Source of the DNA: Solirubrobacteraceae bacterium
GTDB taxonomy: Bacteria > Actinomycetota > Thermoleophilia > Solirubrobacterales > Solirubrobacteraceae
Length of the DNA: 30,428 nucleotides
NCBI GenBank assembly: GCA_017882405.1
Contig: JADGPO010000145.1
Span: forward strand, 1-30,428
Direction: 5' to 3'
Below, one piece after another: positions 29,737 to 30,428 of this stretch. Within the stretch, counting starts at the first letter, position 1. Each line of letters starts with the position of its first letter. Made by a program: the position numbers and the translations under genes. Under the pieces are notes generated by a model. It did not search any database and had not been told where the DNA came from. It saw nothing but the letters and a program-made list of their open reading frames with translations.

Positions 29737-29809
29737 ACCTCGGACCAACTCTCCGCGCTAATCGAGACTCCTGCTTCCTGCAACGTTCGTTGCGGACGGG
29801 GCGCTAGCG

Positions 29810-29839
29810 TTGACTTCGCCCAGTACCAGGGCATAACGT
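29810..29839 (+). promoter_or_regulatory. ftsZ promoter (TTGACT-N18-TAACGT)
   Basis: TTGACT at 29810-29815 and TAACGT at 29834-29839 form a near-consensus housekeeping promoter. Transcription would begin near 29846, leaving a leader of about 64 nt. A short palindrome, GCAACGTTCGTTGC (29780-29793), lies just upstream. Confidence 0.6.
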
Positions 29840-29878
29840 CCTAAACTGCTCGTTGGGCTCACACGTGCCCGAAACACT

Positions 29879-29896
29879 TAACCCTAACTAGAGGGT
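29879..29896. repeat. Right copy of the inverted repeat, in the ftsZ leader
   Basis: TAACCCTAACTAGAGGG plus T contains ACCCT-N6-AGGGT, a small hairpin that would cover the only purine-rich GAGGG stretch before the ATG (14 nt away). It could modulate ftsZ translation or be an operator with its partner at 29714. Confidence 0.5.
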
Positions 29897-29909
29897 CGGA
29901 CGAACACTC

Positions 29910-30428
29910 ATGGACAGCGGAAGTTATCTGGCAGTCATCAAGGTCGTCGGCGTCGGCGGCGGCGGGACCAACGCCGTCAACCGGATGGTCGACGCCGGGC
30001 TGCGAGGTGTCGAGTTCGTCGCCTGCAACACGGATGCGCAGGCGCTGGCGATGTGCGACGCCGACATCAAGCTCAACATCGGCCACAACCTGACCAAGGG
30101 CCTGGGCGCGGGCGCCAACCCGGACACCGGCCACGGAGCGGCGGCCGAGTCCCGCGATGACATCAAGGAGGCGCTCAAGGGCGCCGACATGGTGTTCGTC
30201 ACCGCGGGCGAGGGCGGTGGCACCGGCACCGGTGCCGCGCCGGTGATCGCCGAGATCGCCAAGAACGAGATCGGGGCGCTGACCGTGGGCGTGGTCACCC
30301 GGCCGTTCTCGTTCGAGGGGACCCAGCGCGCCGGGCAGGCGCAGGAGGGCATCCAGCGCCTGCGCGAGAACGTCGACACGCTGATCGTGATTCCCAACGA
30401 GAAGCTGCTGGCGATCGTCGAGCGCCGG
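29910..30428 (+). CDS. ftsZ: Cell division GTPase FtsZ, 5' part (partial)
   Basis: This is the bacterial tubulin homologue that forms the Z-ring. The ATG at 29910 opens a frame that runs off the window after 173 codons. The product begins [26 protein letters not shown], a normal FtsZ N-terminus, and has [10 protein letters not shown], the GTP-binding tubulin signature [13 protein letters not shown] (residues 99-111), [11 protein letters not shown] and the start of [14 protein letters not shown]. It is not followed by its C-terminal half here. The gene is separated from ftsQ by 197 bp containing its own promoter and flanking inverted repeats. Confidence 0.96.
   Translation, partial: MDSGSYLAVIKVVGVGGGGTNAVNRMVDAGLRGVEFVACNTDAQALAMCDADIKLNIGHNLTKGLGAGANPDTGHGAAAESRDDIKEALKGADMVFVTAGEGGGTGTGAAPVIAEIAKNEIGALTVGVVTRPFSFEGTQRAGQAQEGIQRLRENVDTLIVIPNEKLLAIVERR

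Noticed and set aside
29780..29793. GCAACGTTCGTTGC upstream of ftsZ as a fourth ArsR-type operator
   Set aside because: The half-site spacing differs by 2 bp from the other three sites and the palindrome is shorter, so I treat it as unrelated.
1..30428. tRNA or rRNA genes, CRISPR arrays, insertion sequences, prophage or toxin-antitoxin genes
   Set aside because: I found no cloverleaf-like segment, no regularly spaced direct repeats with unique spacers, and no transposase or integrase motifs. The only tandem repeats are the coding heptads in ftsL and the 17-bp duplication at 19884.

Overview
The window is GC-rich chromosomal DNA, dense with coding sequence, from what looks like an actinomycete (phylum Actinomycetota). 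The deep-branching class Thermoleophilia (Solirubrobacterales-like) is my best guess. Grounds are the high GC throughout, a complete mraZ-rsmH-ftsL-ftsI ... ftsQ-ftsZ division and cell wall (dcw) cluster, a meso-diaminopimelate-type MurE (DNPR motif), actinobacterial-style polyprenyl-phosphomannose glycosylation genes, and several apparently leaderless genes preceded by TANNNT boxes. The taxonomic call is inference; no rRNA gene is present.

Layout. 1-1.6 kb: 3' part of dnaE, which appears to lack about 105 internal residues at the window edge. 1.6-2.3 kb: a 55-residue membrane protein and a decayed zwf (glucose-6-phosphate dehydrogenase) relic. 2.3-4.55 kb: nfo and gltX, divergent, with starts almost touching. 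4.7-5.8 kb: an HDOD-LuxR fusion regulator. 5.8-8.0 kb: a cysteine biosynthesis block (cysteine-free Rrf2 regulator, cysK, cysE). 8.0-11.3 kb, minus strand: a GtrB-like glycosyltransferase, an MptB-like GT-C mannosyltransferase and a Dpm1-like polyprenyl-phosphate mannose synthase, followed on the plus strand by a membrane-anchored polysaccharide deacetylase. 12.5-14.5 kb: an unrecognised protein divergent from a two-component pair (OmpR-type regulator and a minimal histidine kinase).

14.5-30.4 kb: the dcw cluster. mraZ, rsmH, ftsL and ftsI lie behind a promoter carrying three TGGG repeats at exact 10-bp spacing (an MraZ box) and a strong stem-loop in the leader. The cluster is then interrupted by a minus-strand module (a shrunken SRPBCC protein plus an ArsR regulator) and a divergent small secreted His-rich protein. 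It resumes with murE, mraY, murD, ftsW, murG, murC, murB, ftsQ and ftsZ (5' part only). murF is missing from its usual place between murE and mraY. Most dcw junctions are 1-4 nt overlaps, indicating translational coupling, but murE, murB and ftsZ have their own promoter-like elements.

Points that deserve attention: an N-terminal domain in FtsL made of tandem heptads (xGARTAA, ten full copies); three genes with apparent internal deletions (dnaE, zwf, SRPBCC); a palindromic operator family GCAACY-N4-RGTTGC at the ArsR promoter with a distant third copy; a CymR-like regulator-cysK-cysE locus with a shared -10/half-site motif; stacked palindromes between two convergent genes; long inverted repeats flanking the ftsZ promoter; and a possible overlooked small secreted-protein gene antisense between murG and murC.
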